A DNA stretch of 41,890 nucleotides from Bacteroidales bacterium (lineage in GTDB: Bacteria > Bacteroidota > Bacteroidia > Bacteroidales > UBA3824), in contig JAGCVU010000193.1 of assembly GCA_017962175.1 (NCBI GenBank), positions 1 through 41,890 of the forward strand. Reading direction: 5' to 3'. Within the stretch, counting starts at the first letter, position 1. Each line of letters opens with the position of its first letter. A program made the translations under genes and the position numbers. A model generated the notes under the pieces. It made no database searches. It was not told the DNA's origin and worked only from the letters and a program-made list of their open reading frames with translations. Positions 33,093 to 41,558 of the stretch are shown here, one piece after another.

Positions 33093-33234
33093 AAAAATGT
33101 AACTTTTTTTTTACAAATTCTCAAAAATAATTACACTTTGCAAAAATCACATAGATAAAATATTGATATTATGCAAATTAAATCAATTGTTAAAAAAATT
33201 AAAACAAATTGCTCAATATTCAAGGAAAAATAAT

Positions 33235-33242
33235 TATTTTTG
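33235..33242 (+). promoter_or_regulatory. Candidate -7 element of the C69 dipeptidase gene
   Basis: TATTTTTG matches TAnnTTTG and overlaps a possible TTG start at 33240, which therefore cannot be the true start; 33264 is left. Confidence 0.45.
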
Positions 33243-33263
33243 GCTAAAATAATTTTTGAAAAT

Positions 33264-35009
33264 ATGAAAAGCATACTTAACACAACGGCGAAATTAATTC
33301 CGGCAATGCTCGCAGCAATGCTCACCTACACTAACGCCGACGCCTGCACCAACTTTCTGATTACCAAATCGGCAAGCGGAGGAAATGGCAACATAATCAC
33401 ATACTCGGCAGATTCGCACCAACTCTACGGATGTCTCTATCACTATGCGGCACAAGATTGGCCAAAAGGCTCGATGCTCGATATTTACGATTGGGACTCG
33501 GGCAAACATCGGGGACAGATTCCGCAAGTGGAACACACCTTTAATGTAATAGGCAACCAAAACGAAAACCAAGTAACCATAGCCGAAACCACTTACGGCG
33601 GATTGGCAAGTCTACAAGAACAAGACGGCGCAATTCTCGACTACGGAAGCCTTATTTACATTGCCCTACAACGCTCAAAAACCGCTCGCGATGCTATAAG
33701 AATAATGGCGGAACTTACTGATAAATACGGATATGCAAGCGAAGGCGAATCGTTCTCCATTGCCGACAAAAAAGAGGTTTGGATTATGGAGGTTATCGGC
33801 AAAGGCAACATAGAAAAAGGGATGGTATGGGTGGCTCGCCGTGTGCCCGACGGTTACATCTGCGCACATGCCAACCAAGCACGCATCACCACTTTTAAAT
33901 ATCAAAGCAAAAACAAGTGGGACAACCCAAAAGCCGACACTTTCAATTCGCACGATGTAATATCGTTTGCCGTTAAAAACAATTTTTACAGCGGCAGCGA
34001 CAAGGAGTTCAGTTTTTCCGACGTTTACAACCCTGTAGATTTTGAAGGCGCAAGATTCTGCGACATACGGGTTTGGGCGTTTTTTAAGGAGGCTGCTCCA
34101 AAATCATTCGACAAAAATCAAAAATATTGGGACTATGCCAAAGGCAACGTTCAACGTGCTGTGCCTTACAATGGAGGATGCCAAACACCGGCAAATTTTC
34201 CCACCAACCGTTTGCCGCTTTGGATCAAACCCGATTGGCATTTTACCATTCATCAGGCAATGAACGCGATGCGCAACCATCTGGAAGGTACAGAGTTAGA
34301 TATGTCTGTAGATGTTGGTGCAGGTCCATTCCACTGCCCTTACCGTATGCGTCCGCTAACATTTGAGGTTGACGGCAAAACATATCTCAACGAACGCACC
34401 ACAGCCACACAGCAGACCGGATTTGTGTTTGCTGCACAGAGCCGCGACTGGATGCCCGACTATGTGGGCGGACTTTTCTGGTTTGGCACCGATGATGCCG
34501 CAAGCACCGTTTTCGCACCTTTTTATAGTAGCATCACCGAAATACCTTACGAATATTCTGCCGAAAACGGCTCGATGATAGAGTGGAGCGACAATTCGTC
34601 GTTTTGGGTCAACAATATGATTTCAAACTGGGCTTACACACGTTACAACCTTATCCACCCCGAAATCGAAAAAGTGCAACAGCAACAAGAAAAAGAATTT
34701 ATAGAGCGCACCAAAGAAATTGATAAACAAGCCATTGCATTAGGCAAAACCGATGAACAAGCCGCAATAAAACTGCTCACAGATTTTTCGGTAAAAACCG
34801 GCTCCGAACTTGTGGCTCAGCGCAAAAAATTCTTCACCTACCTATTTATGAAATACATGGACGGCAACGTGAAGACCAACGACGGCGACCAAAAACTCAA
34901 AGACAACGGTAGCGGCAAAGGCATACCCGAACTCACACAACCCGGCTACGGCAAAGAGTGGGAAGAAAACGTGGCTCGTTCCACAGGCGACAAACTTTTA
35001 GAAAAATAA
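33264..35009 (+). CDS. C69 family dipeptidase (secreted)
   Basis: A 581-residue Ntn-hydrolase. The N-terminus is a signal peptide whose cleavage next to Cys28 (NADACTNFLITK) would free the nucleophilic Cys of the mature enzyme, as in PepD-type C69 peptidases. Family segments include the NGNIITYSADSHQ stretch, NENQVTIAETTYGG, EGESFSIADKKEVWIMEVIGKG and CAHANQARI. The best-known members hydrolyse a broad range of dipeptides. Predicted location: periplasm or cell surface. The next gene, 19 bp downstream, is a dicarboxylate/amino-acid symporter, so the pair looks like dipeptide breakdown followed by uptake of the acidic product. Confidence 0.9.
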   Translation: MKSILNTTAKLIPAMLAAMLTYTNADACTNFLITKSASGGNGNIITYSADSHQLYGCLYHYAAQDWPKGSMLDIYDWDSGKHRGQIPQVEHTFNVIGNQNENQVTIAETTYGGLASLQEQDGAILDYGSLIYIALQRSKTARDAIRIMAELTDKYGYASEGESFSIADKKEVWIMEVIGKGNIEKGMVWVARRVPDGYICAHANQARITTFKYQSKNKWDNPKADTFNSHDVISFAVKNNFYSGSDKEFSFSDVYNPVDFEGARFCDIRVWAFFKEAAPKSFDKNQKYWDYAKGNVQRAVPYNGGCQTPANFPTNRLPLWIKPDWHFTIHQAMNAMRNHLEGTELDMSVDVGAGPFHCPYRMRPLTFEVDGKTYLNERTTATQQTGFVFAAQSRDWMPDYVGGLFWFGTDDAASTVFAPFYSSITEIPYEYSAENGSMIEWSDNSSFWVNNMISNWAYTRYNLIHPEIEKVQQQQEKEFIERTKEIDKQAIALGKTDEQAAIKLLTDFSVKTGSELVAQRKKFFTYLFMKYMDGNVKTNDGDQKLKDNGSGKGIPELTQPGYGKEWEENVARSTGDKLLEK

Positions 35010-35028
35010 AACCTAACGGCGCAACGGT

Positions 35029-36264
35029 ATGAAAAACTTAAAATTTCCACTTTCGTGGCAGATATTTTTTGCGGGACTCACCGCATACATTTTCGGCTCG
35101 GCGTTTCCAAGTGGAGGCGTGGTGGCAGGATATTTGGGAACAGTATACATTAAAATACTGAGTCTCATACTCATACCGTTTGTGCTTACAGGCGTAATTG
35201 CGGCAGTGTCGCAAATCACCAACATACAAACCATAGGTCGCCTTACCATCAAAAACGTGCTCTGCGTACTTGCTGCGCAGGCTATGGGATTTATCGCCGC
35301 CATTACTTTGGCTAACATAATATCACCCGGTAGCGGAGCCGACCTAAATTTTTCAGGTCAGTTTAGCAACGAAAACACACGAAACTTCGGCGATTTTATC
35401 TCCGACATGTTTCCAAGTAACCTTTTCAAAGCATTAGACAACAACAATTTATGTGCTATAATGCTGTTTGCTGCTGTGTTTGGATATTTTATTACACGCT
35501 CCAAAGACAAAACCAGAATTTTTCTTACCAACTTTTTCAATTCGGCATCGGAAGTGATGATGCGCATTTCAACCTTTGCCGGTCGTCTTGCTCCGTTTGG
35601 AATCTTTGGTATCATAGCCAAAACCGCTGCCACTGAAGACATTGCCACACCTGTAAGCCGTCTACTGCCGTTTGTAATCACTGTGCTAACAGCGTTAGCC
35701 GTGCAAACCCTCGTAAGTTTGCCAATATTTGCAAAAATAGTGATTCGTTGCCGTCCGTTTCGCTTGATAAAAGCATACGGAAGTGTACTTTACACAGCAT
35801 TTGGCGTGTCGTCGGCGGCAGTGGCTTTGCCTTTGGCAGTAAATAGGATAAAAAAAGAAACAGGAGTTTCACAGCAGATAGCCGATTTTTCAATGCCGTT
35901 GCACACACTCACCAACAACAGCGGCACCACCATTTATCTATTAATAGCAGCGCTGTTTGTGTCGCAGGCATTCGGCATAAGCATACCGTTGATAGAACAA
36001 ATTATCCTGGCGTTTGCCGTATGGCTGATAACTGTGGGCGTTACCAACGTGCCGCTCAAATTCACAATAATGCTTCTGCCGGTGCTTAATTATATGGGAA
36101 TGCCCATCGAAGGCGCAGGACTTGTGGTAGTGTGCGACATATTGTTCGCATCGTTTTGTCCATTTGTAGATATGTGGACACACGTTTGCTGCACCGCCGC
36201 CGTTGCTGCCTCCGAAGGCGAAAAACTCAATATTGATAATCCTAAAATTGCTGTAAAACAGTAA
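35029..36264 (+). CDS. Dicarboxylate/amino-acid:cation symporter (DAACS family)
   Basis: A 411-residue membrane transporter of the GltP/DctA family with eight membrane helices and two re-entrant loops. The first hairpin motif is SSAAVALPLAV (about residues 263-273, normally SSSATLP) and the helix 7 motif is TLTNNSGTTIY (normally TxNMDGT): the Met-Asp of the sodium/substrate site is replaced by Asn-Ser. The helix 8 region AGLVVVCDILFASFCPFVDMW carries an Asp at the place of the substrate-binding Asp. Imports dicarboxylates or Asp/Glu with sodium or protons. The altered NMDGT motif may change cation coupling. It is likely co-transcribed with the dipeptidase. Confidence 0.88.
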   Translation: MKNLKFPLSWQIFFAGLTAYIFGSAFPSGGVVAGYLGTVYIKILSLILIPFVLTGVIAAVSQITNIQTIGRLTIKNVLCVLAAQAMGFIAAITLANIISPGSGADLNFSGQFSNENTRNFGDFISDMFPSNLFKALDNNNLCAIMLFAAVFGYFITRSKDKTRIFLTNFFNSASEVMMRISTFAGRLAPFGIFGIIAKTAATEDIATPVSRLLPFVITVLTALAVQTLVSLPIFAKIVIRCRPFRLIKAYGSVLYTAFGVSSAAVALPLAVNRIKKETGVSQQIADFSMPLHTLTNNSGTTIYLLIAALFVSQAFGISIPLIEQIILAFAVWLITVGVTNVPLKFTIMLLPVLNYMGMPIEGAGLVVVCDILFASFCPFVDMWTHVCCTAAVAASEGEKLNIDNPKIAVKQ

Positions 36265-36265
36265 T

Positions 36266-36787
36266 TTATTCAGCAGGATAGCAATTCAAATAATTTTGGC
36301 GCAAACGGCTCTGCATATCCACCATTTGAAGTGCAGTAACAGCAGCCTCGTCGCCCTTGTTGCCAAGTTTTCCACCGGCACGCTCTTGGGCTTGCTCCAA
36401 ATTATTGGTGGTTAACACGCCAAAAATCACAGGCTGGTTGTACTTGATATTCAATTCGGTAACGCCTTGTGTAACGCTCTGGCAGATGAAATCAAAATGG
36501 CGGGTTTCGCCTTGGATAACGCAGCCGAGCACAATTACAGCGTCCACATCGGTGTATTCCAAGAGGTTTTGAGCGGCAAGAGTCAACTCAAAAGTACCCG
36601 GCACCGACACAGAAATAATATTATCTTCCTTAACTTCGTGTTTCAGAAGAGTTTGTTTAGCACCGTTGAAAAGTGCCGAAGTAATTTCTTTGTTCCATTG
36701 AGCCACAGCGATACCGATTTTCATATCGCTGCCGTTCGGGATTTCAGCATCCCCAAAATCAGATAAGTTTTTAAGATTTGAAGCCAT
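36266..36787 (-). CDS. ribH: 6,7-dimethyl-8-ribityllumazine synthase
   Basis: A 173-residue riboflavin-pathway enzyme that condenses 5-amino-6-ribitylamino-uracil with dihydroxybutanone phosphate. Motifs: AQWNKEITSALFNGA (substrate binding, Trp31), SVPGTFELTLAAQ (61-73), LGCVIQGETRHFDFI with catalytic His97, FGVLTTNNLEQAQERAG and KGDEAAVTALQM. The length is typical with a short N-terminal extension. Its stop is 1 bp from the stop of the convergent symporter. No other rib genes and no FMN riboswitch-like leader are visible nearby. Confidence 0.95.
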   Translation of the reverse strand: MASNLKNLSDFGDAEIPNGSDMKIGIAVAQWNKEITSALFNGAKQTLLKHEVKEDNIISVSVPGTFELTLAAQNLLEYTDVDAVIVLGCVIQGETRHFDFICQSVTQGVTELNIKYNQPVIFGVLTTNNLEQAQERAGGKLGNKGDEAAVTALQMVDMQSRLRQNYLNCYPAE

Positions 36788-36821
36788 ATAAATATGTGTT
36801 AATTAATTTCATAAGTAAAAA

Positions 36822-37292
36822 TCAAAATCCGCCTGCAAAATAACTTCTTGCGATATAGGGCGACGGTTCGTAATATGCGCTGCAATTATAATTGTCGAGA
36901 GTGTTGCAAATATCATTGTTGTAAACTCTAACAATAGCCTGAGCAAAATCCTCTCCTACTTGCATAGTATTCAGAATCAGACGTTTATATACTTTTCCCA
37001 TCTGAGTTTCAGAAGGTATTTTTTGACAATAATCAGGGTTAACAGCCGAAACATCAAAAGTGCCATCTTCCAACGAAAACTCTTCAATCCATTCTGATGC
37101 AGTTTGCAATGGATTTTGCGAGTGAAGCACGTTTGCCGAAGACAGTTTTTTAGCCAACTCGTTGTAACCCATTTTGTTAACAGTGTAACGATTGGGTTGC
37201 TTTATCTGCCGCGAAACCTTCTCTATCATATAACAGACAAAGTAAAGGTCGTCTTCGGTAATGTCCTCGTCGGGAAAAAACACATTCTTCAT
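36822..37292 (-). CDS. DUF3791-like partner of the DUF3990 protein
   Basis: A 156-residue protein (MKNVFFPDEDITEDDLYFVCYMI). The segment LYFVCYMIEKVSRQI...YNELAKKLSSANVLHSQNP resembles DUF3791, whose members show a helical unit ending in V-L-H-[ST]-Q and are frequently encoded next to DUF3990 proteins. The C-terminal half is unfamiliar and ends Tyr/Pro-rich (YYEPSPYIARSYFAGGF). The ATG overlaps the stop of the upstream DUF3990 gene by 4 nt (ATGA), so the two are translated together. By analogy with such pairs it could be an antitoxin or substrate of the partner. Domain similarity is judged by eye and is moderate. Confidence 0.6.
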   Translation of the reverse strand: MKNVFFPDEDITEDDLYFVCYMIEKVSRQIKQPNRYTVNKMGYNELAKKLSSANVLHSQNPLQTASEWIEEFSLEDGTFDVSAVNPDYCQKIPSETQMGKVYKRLILNTMQVGEDFAQAIVRVYNNDICNTLDNYNCSAYYEPSPYIARSYFAGGF

Positions 37293-37750
37293 AACAAATA
37301 ATGATTTTTATAAGTTATTGTTTTTAAGGCGTTTTCGGTAGTAAAAACTATCTGATTGGTAGGATGCTTAAACTTTGCCAACACCCAAAACGCCTCACGC
37401 GAAATTATGCCCGAAGCATAATCCTCCACATAGTCCCAAATCTGATCGTCGGCCATAGGACCCTCCACAATATCGTAAGAATGTTCTACGCCACACCGGC
37501 AAGCCAAAACAAAGTCAAGCCACTCTTCGGTCATTGAGTCAAACCTAAGAATATTTAAATCAGAATCTTCGGTATATTCATAAACCGAAATAACACTACC
37601 ATTTTTGCGGCTAAGTGCCCAACGCTGTGCCTGCTTTTCAAAACGGGTGCAATAAAAGCCAAAGCCGAAATCCTTATAAAATCCGCTTATCAAGATTTTT
37701 GGATTCGACACTTCTACATTGCTGCCGTGATATATCAGACCATTTTTCAT
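37289..37750 (-). CDS. DUF3990 domain protein (ADP-ribosyltransferase-like fold)
   Basis: A 153-residue protein with the DUF3990 hallmark sequence: LIYHGSNVEVSNPKI (5-19), KDFGFGFYCTRFEKQAQRWA (26-45) and NQIVFTTENALKTI near the C-terminus. The HGS, FGxGFYxT and QAxxWA signatures are also the pattern of the RolB/ADP-ribosyltransferase-like families. Catalytic candidates are His8, Tyr33 and a C-terminal Glu. It heads a two-gene operon with a DUF3791-like protein, overlapping by 4 nt. A toxin or NAD-dependent modifier is plausible; this is inference from fold and operon pattern, not proven. Confidence 0.72.
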   Translation of the reverse strand: MKNGLIYHGSNVEVSNPKILISGFYKDFGFGFYCTRFEKQAQRWALSRKNGSVISVYEYTEDSDLNILRFDSMTEEWLDFVLACRCGVEHSYDIVEGPMADDQIWDYVEDYASGIISREAFWVLAKFKHPTNQIVFTTENALKTITYKNHYLL

Positions 37751-37754
37751 ATCG

Positions 37755-37787
37755 CAAAAATAAAAACATTTTTGCTTTTAAGCCAAA
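37755..37787 (-). promoter_or_regulatory. Candidate promoter of the DUF3990 pair
   Basis: TTTG (37787-37784), a 21-nt spacer and TATTTTTG (37762-37755) on the minus strand. The predicted start is at or next to the ATG at 37750, which would make the RNA nearly leaderless. Confidence 0.5.
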
Positions 37788-37801
37788 AAACTATAACTTT
37801 A
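37771..37801 (+). promoter_or_regulatory. Candidate divergent promoter of the two-TM protein gene
   Basis: TTTG (37771-37774), a 19-nt spacer and TAACTTTA (37794-37801). It overlaps the opposite promoter, so the two are likely mutually exclusive. Confidence 0.5.
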
Positions 37802-37814
37802 CAAACAAAAAAAA

Positions 37815-38363
37815 ATGAAAAAATTCCTCATAATATTCGGCATAATCACAGCATTGCTGGTAGTTGTTGCGCTTAAAGGCCATAATTTCTGGGTGATGGT
37901 AATTTCTGTGGCAATGGTGGCTATCGAGATACGATTGTGCAGATGGTGGCTACGTCGCGACGAACGTTTGCTAAAAGAAATTGCAAGCGGACTTATTTTC
38001 GAACCTGAACACATCGAGGGTAGCACTGCCACATACTATTTCGATGGGCACTACTACAACCTTATGCTAAAAAATGATAATTTGTTTTTGCTCAGCGAGG
38101 CAGAATTGCGCAAAGAATCTGAAAAACAGAACTTTATAGATACAGAAAAGGAGATGTTGGCTCTGCAAACCATACTTCAACCAACATACAACAACATCTC
38201 CACCACAAGCGAAATGTCGTCGGACGGCAAGCGGGCTGCGTTTGCAATAAAAATACCTGTCAACGACGGGAATATCAAAGGATTAGACGATATAATGAAC
38301 CGTTTTACGCAGATAATCGGAGCGTATACCGAAAGCGAGGCGATAAACCAAACAACCAATTAA
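37815..38363 (+). CDS. Membrane-anchored protein, function unknown
   Basis: A 182-residue protein with two hydrophobic helices at the N-terminus (about residues 4-20 and 25-43, MKKFLIIFGIITALLVVVAL and WVMVISVAMVAIEIRL). These are followed by a basic stretch (RWWLRRDERLLK) and a 130-residue soluble domain of mixed strands and helices (STATYYFDGHYYNLMLKNDNLFLLSEAEL). No known motif was recognised. The gene is divergent from the DUF3990 pair, with overlapping promoters. Its stop overlaps the stop of the convergent M43 protease gene (TTAA). Confidence 0.72.
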   Translation: MKKFLIIFGIITALLVVVALKGHNFWVMVISVAMVAIEIRLCRWWLRRDERLLKEIASGLIFEPEHIEGSTATYYFDGHYYNLMLKNDNLFLLSEAELRKESEKQNFIDTEKEMLALQTILQPTYNNISTTSEMSSDGKRAAFAIKIPVNDGNIKGLDDIMNRFTQIIGAYTESEAINQTTN

Positions 38364-39769
38364 TCAAGCACTTCGAGTTCGCCTTTATACTCAATCACAG
38401 GCGGAAGATTTTTTGGGAGGTCAACAGCCAAAAGCGAGATAAAATAATCGGAAGGAATTGTGGTGCGATTGTCGTTAAGTTGCTCTACCTTAATAAAATA
38501 CTTGCCATCTTTAAAATCTGAAATATCAAGTTCGATTGTCTCATCCTTGGTATTAATATTAAAGGTGTCGATGGGTTGCAAATCCTGATTATAAAGCACG
38601 GTGCGGATACCCGAAAACTCCATCAACCCCGGCTCTATGACAATCTTGCGTTGATGTATGTGCTTGATAACGTGGTCGCTCGAAAACTCAAACCAATCTT
38701 CATCGGTCAATTGCCGTCCCTTGCCGTCGAGAGGAGAATGAAAAGAGTGATGCTGACGGCTGCCCAAAGGAAGCGCAGTGGCGGCACGTGGCGAAAAATC
38801 AGGCTCATAACCATCGGGAAACGAGGCAAAACCATTTTTCTCGCCTGTAAAATCAATACGCCAACGGTCGGAATGTCGCTTATTATCAAGTGTATAGAGC
38901 ATTACCGACTTTTGCATACGGGTAAATTGTGTGCGGCACTCCTTATTGTTAGTGTACGACATAATATTGTCGGTTTGAGGCGTATAACGGTTGCCCCAAC
39001 TGTCGGTAACGCCTTCATTATCAACATAATTACAATAAGAATCGGTAACGCGGCGGAGGTACGGTTGTGCGTAAGTGTCGGCAAGACCGTCGCCATTGAT
39101 TTCCACATTTCTACCACGAGCAAAAAGTCCGCGACGAAAAACGGTAGTGTCAACAGATTCTTGACGGTGCTTGCCACGGTGATAATAACGGTGAGTGTGA
39201 TGAAGACCGAGATAATGCCCCATTTCGTGAACAGCCACCGAAGGCGAACCGCTTGGAATAGTGGCGATGGTGTTGCTAAAATGATTGTAACAGCCTGTAA
39301 ATGCGAGATTTCGGTTCTTTTTGCCGGGTTTGGCGAGCCATCCCGCCAACATAATATTCACCACGCCGCGTTTGTGATGCAAATGGCTCTGAATAGGCGC
39401 GTTAGAAAAATAGCCAAACTTCTGAAAACGTTTTTTTTGAAATTTTTCCACACCACTAAGATAAAAAACAATCTTGGTATTGTTAGCAGTAAACAGCGTA
39501 TTGAGACTGATAATCAAACGTTTAATTTCGAGGTCGGTAGGCAGGTTTTCGCCGCCGTAAGCCCAAATCTGCACCGGCACGGCATACATCGGAGTAGAAT
39601 CGTTATCGTAATGAATATCAGAAAGATATTGTTCAAGAAAGGCATTATTACCAATCCACGGCTTACAAAAAATATGCTTATGCTGATATTTAGCAAAATC
39701 ACTCTGCGCAAACAGATTGACATTCAACAACATCAACAATCCAAGCAATATTTTCCGACCAAAAAACAT
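38360..39769 (-). CDS. M43-type (pappalysin-like) secreted zinc metalloprotease
   Basis: A 469-residue metzincin. The signal peptide is MFFGRKILLGLLMLLNVNLFAQ, with the start at 39769 preferred to 39799 because the promoter lies between. The zinc-binding HEMGHYLGLHH (181-191) has His181, His185, His191 and catalytic Glu182, and the Met-turn is DNIMSYTN. The catalytic domain holds paired Cys (CYNHFS, CNYVDN, CRTQFT). A C-terminal beta domain (about 355-469, including LPPVIEYKGELEVLD) follows; it looks like a non-catalytic beta-sandwich. Such enzymes are secreted and degrade proteins or process surface proteins. No type IX secretion C-terminal domain is apparent. Confidence 0.88.
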   Translation of the reverse strand: MFFGRKILLGLLMLLNVNLFAQSDFAKYQHKHIFCKPWIGNNAFLEQYLSDIHYDNDSTPMYAVPVQIWAYGGENLPTDLEIKRLIISLNTLFTANNTKIVFYLSGVEKFQKKRFQKFGYFSNAPIQSHLHHKRGVVNIMLAGWLAKPGKKNRNLAFTGCYNHFSNTIATIPSGSPSVAVHEMGHYLGLHHTHRYYHRGKHRQESVDTTVFRRGLFARGRNVEINGDGLADTYAQPYLRRVTDSYCNYVDNEGVTDSWGNRYTPQTDNIMSYTNNKECRTQFTRMQKSVMLYTLDNKRHSDRWRIDFTGEKNGFASFPDGYEPDFSPRAATALPLGSRQHHSFHSPLDGKGRQLTDEDWFEFSSDHVIKHIHQRKIVIEPGLMEFSGIRTVLYNQDLQPIDTFNINTKDETIELDISDFKDGKYFIKVEQLNDNRTTIPSDYFISLLAVDLPKNLPPVIEYKGELEVLD

Positions 39770-39788
39770 AAATAGTACTAATTTTACA

Positions 39789-39796
39789 CAAATATA
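39789..39796 (-). promoter_or_regulatory. Candidate -7 element of the M43 protease gene
   Basis: TATATTTG on the minus strand; start near 39782, leader about 13 nt to 39769. Confidence 0.45.
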
Positions 39797-39834
39797 CAAA
39801 ACTTTTCGTTAACGGAGAAAAAAATGACAAAAGG

Positions 39835-39865
39835 TTTACAAATTTAAGAATTTTGATTATTTTTG
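39835..39865 (+). promoter_or_regulatory. Promoter of the XRE-ImmA/PIN pair
   Basis: TTTA (39835-39838), a 19-nt spacer and TATTTTTG (39858-39865), one mismatch from consensus. Start near 39872, leader about 12 nt. Confidence 0.6.
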
Positions 39866-39883
39866 TAGCCTAAATCATTACAT

Positions 39884-40948
39884 ATGGAACGCACCTCTTA
39901 CATAGGACAAAAGATAAAAGCGGCAAGGAAGATGCGCGGGTGGTCGTTAGACGATTTGTGCGAGGAACTGAAAAAACACAACGGAGTATTTGCCGAAAAA
40001 AACGTGTCGAAACAAACTCTTTCGAAATATGAAAGAAGCGTGATACTGCCCTCTGGCGACACTTTGCTCAATATCGCTCACGTTTTTAACCTACCTACCG
40101 GGTTCTTCTTGCAGCCATTTAAGTTTACCCTTGATGATGCCGAATACCGAAAGAAAACCAATCTTCCTAAAAAAGAGTTGGATAAAATAAAGGCAACCAT
40201 ACAAGACAAATTGGAACGTTATTTTGAAATAGAAGAGGTCTGCGGCATTGCTCAAACGCCAATTACTAAAACCAAGATTTGTACCGAAGAAGATGTTTAT
40301 GCGTTGGCAAAACAAATACGAAAACAATGGAATTTAGGTCTTGACGGAATAGTAAACGTAATTGAAGAGATTGAAAAGTACGGTATAAAAATAATAGATG
40401 CCGACACGGACAACTCTTTTGACGGAATGAGCGGAAACGCCCTTAATTCGGGTTTTATGGTGCTCAACAAACATTTTACGCCTGAGCGCAAACGTTTTAC
40501 CGCATTACACGAATTAGGACATTTACTTATGAATTTGGAAAATTTTGAACACAAAAATGCCGAAAGTCTATGCAACTTGTTTGCGAGCGAGATGCTGTTA
40601 CCAAGAGATGTTTTCATTTCGCTTTTAGGTGAAAAACGCCACAATATTTCGCTATTTGAATTAAGGAACATACAATCGCTTTTTGGTATTTCGGTTGAAG
40701 GACTGATGTTTAAGGCCCACAAAGAAGGCATTATCAGCGGACAACGATCCAAATATTTTTTAGTCAAGAAAAATACCGACCCAAAATTCAAGTCTGATGT
40801 AGAGAAAAGTCTGTTAAAAGACGAAATCTCACAACGACAGGAACGTCTTGTGTACCAAGCCTTCAACAACGGGATAATATCGTCGTCGCGTGCTGCGGAA
40901 CTATTAAACACTGATATTAATACAATTAGAGAATTAGAGTTGGTATAA
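39884..40948 (+). CDS. XRE helix-turn-helix plus ImmA/IrrE-type metalloprotease (antitoxin-like)
   Basis: A 354-residue fusion. An XRE DNA-binding domain (about 8-72, IGQKIKAARKMRGWSLDDLCEEL...VSKQTLSKYERSVILPSGDTL) precedes an ImmA/IrrE (COG2856) zinc protease with HELGH (209-213) in RFTALHELGHLLMNLE and the family NLFASEMLLPRDVF. A C-terminal helical region of about 110 residues carries a second possible HTH (SSSRAAELLNTDINTIRELEL). These proteins act as repressors whose protease part is triggered by a signal, and they are frequently paired with toxins. Its stop overlaps the next start (TAATG), so the PIN protein is translationally coupled. Confidence 0.88.
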   Translation: MERTSYIGQKIKAARKMRGWSLDDLCEELKKHNGVFAEKNVSKQTLSKYERSVILPSGDTLLNIAHVFNLPTGFFLQPFKFTLDDAEYRKKTNLPKKELDKIKATIQDKLERYFEIEEVCGIAQTPITKTKICTEEDVYALAKQIRKQWNLGLDGIVNVIEEIEKYGIKIIDADTDNSFDGMSGNALNSGFMVLNKHFTPERKRFTALHELGHLLMNLENFEHKNAESLCNLFASEMLLPRDVFISLLGEKRHNISLFELRNIQSLFGISVEGLMFKAHKEGIISGQRSKYFLVKKNTDPKFKSDVEKSLLKDEISQRQERLVYQAFNNGIISSSRAAELLNTDINTIRELELV

Positions 40949-41457
40949 TGATAATCATCAGCGACACTAATATTTTTGTAGATTTGTGCAATATCGGATT
41001 GTTGGATAGTTTTTTCTTATTGGACGAAGATTTCCGCACAACTAAACATATTATGATGGAAATAGTACAAAGCGAACAACAAGAAAAAATATTTCCATAC
41101 GCCGCAAATGGCAAACTTTTGGTTAAAAGTTTTGACTTGCCGGAACTAATACTACTTTCGGAATATAAGTCGGAATGTAGTAGCCGTTTGTCAGAATCTG
41201 ATGTCTCTGTAATTTTTTACGGCAAGCAGACAAGGGGAGTAATTATGACAGGAGACAATAGCTTGCGGAAGAAGGCAGAAAGCGAAGGACTAGAAGTTCA
41301 CGGCATTTTATACATAATACTACGTCTATTCCAAAGCAGCATAATAACCTCAGAAACTGCTAATTATGCGTTAACCAAATTAACAGAAACTAATCCGTGG
41401 CTTCCTAAATCTGAAATTGATAAGATAATGCAGACCATACTCATCGAAAAGAAATAG
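40948..41457 (+). CDS. PIN-domain nuclease (toxin-like)
   Basis: A 169-residue PIN-fold protein. The four acidic metal-binding positions are visible: Asp6 (ISDTNIFVDL), Glu38 (HIMMEIV), Asp85 (LSESDVSVIF) and Asp103 (MTGDNSLRKKA). PIN toxins cut RNA, often tRNA or mRNA. The C-terminus adds a helical segment (about 130-169, ALTKLTETNPWLPKSEIDKIM). The upstream XRE-ImmA gene overlaps by one base and would serve as antitoxin and repressor. COG2856-PIN pairs have been predicted as toxin-antitoxin systems; activity here is unproven. The region 41458-41558 after it is AT-rich and holds no gene. Confidence 0.85.
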   Translation: MIIISDTNIFVDLCNIGLLDSFFLLDEDFRTTKHIMMEIVQSEQQEKIFPYAANGKLLVKSFDLPELILLSEYKSECSSRLSESDVSVIFYGKQTRGVIMTGDNSLRKKAESEGLEVHGILYIILRLFQSSIITSETANYALTKLTETNPWLPKSEIDKIMQTILIEKK

Positions 41458-41558
41458 TAAATGAATTACTCAACCTAAAATATATTTTATAAAACACACA
41501 CCAAATTGAAACTATATTTTGTGTTGTAATCAAACATTTCCCTCACAAATTAAAACAA

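Noticed and set aside
33240..33263. TTG start of the C69 dipeptidase at 33240
   Set aside because: It overlaps the -7 element and adds residues before an otherwise complete signal peptide starting at 33264.
36788..36821. FMN riboswitch before ribH
   Set aside because: The 34-bp upstream gap is far too short for an RFN element and shows no conserved pieces.
38576..39775. A 399-codon open frame on the plus strand, antisense to the M43 protease gene
   Set aside because: It lies wholly inside a gene with clear catalytic motifs, has a composition rich in Arg, Ile and Thr typical of a reversed frame, and has no domain signature.
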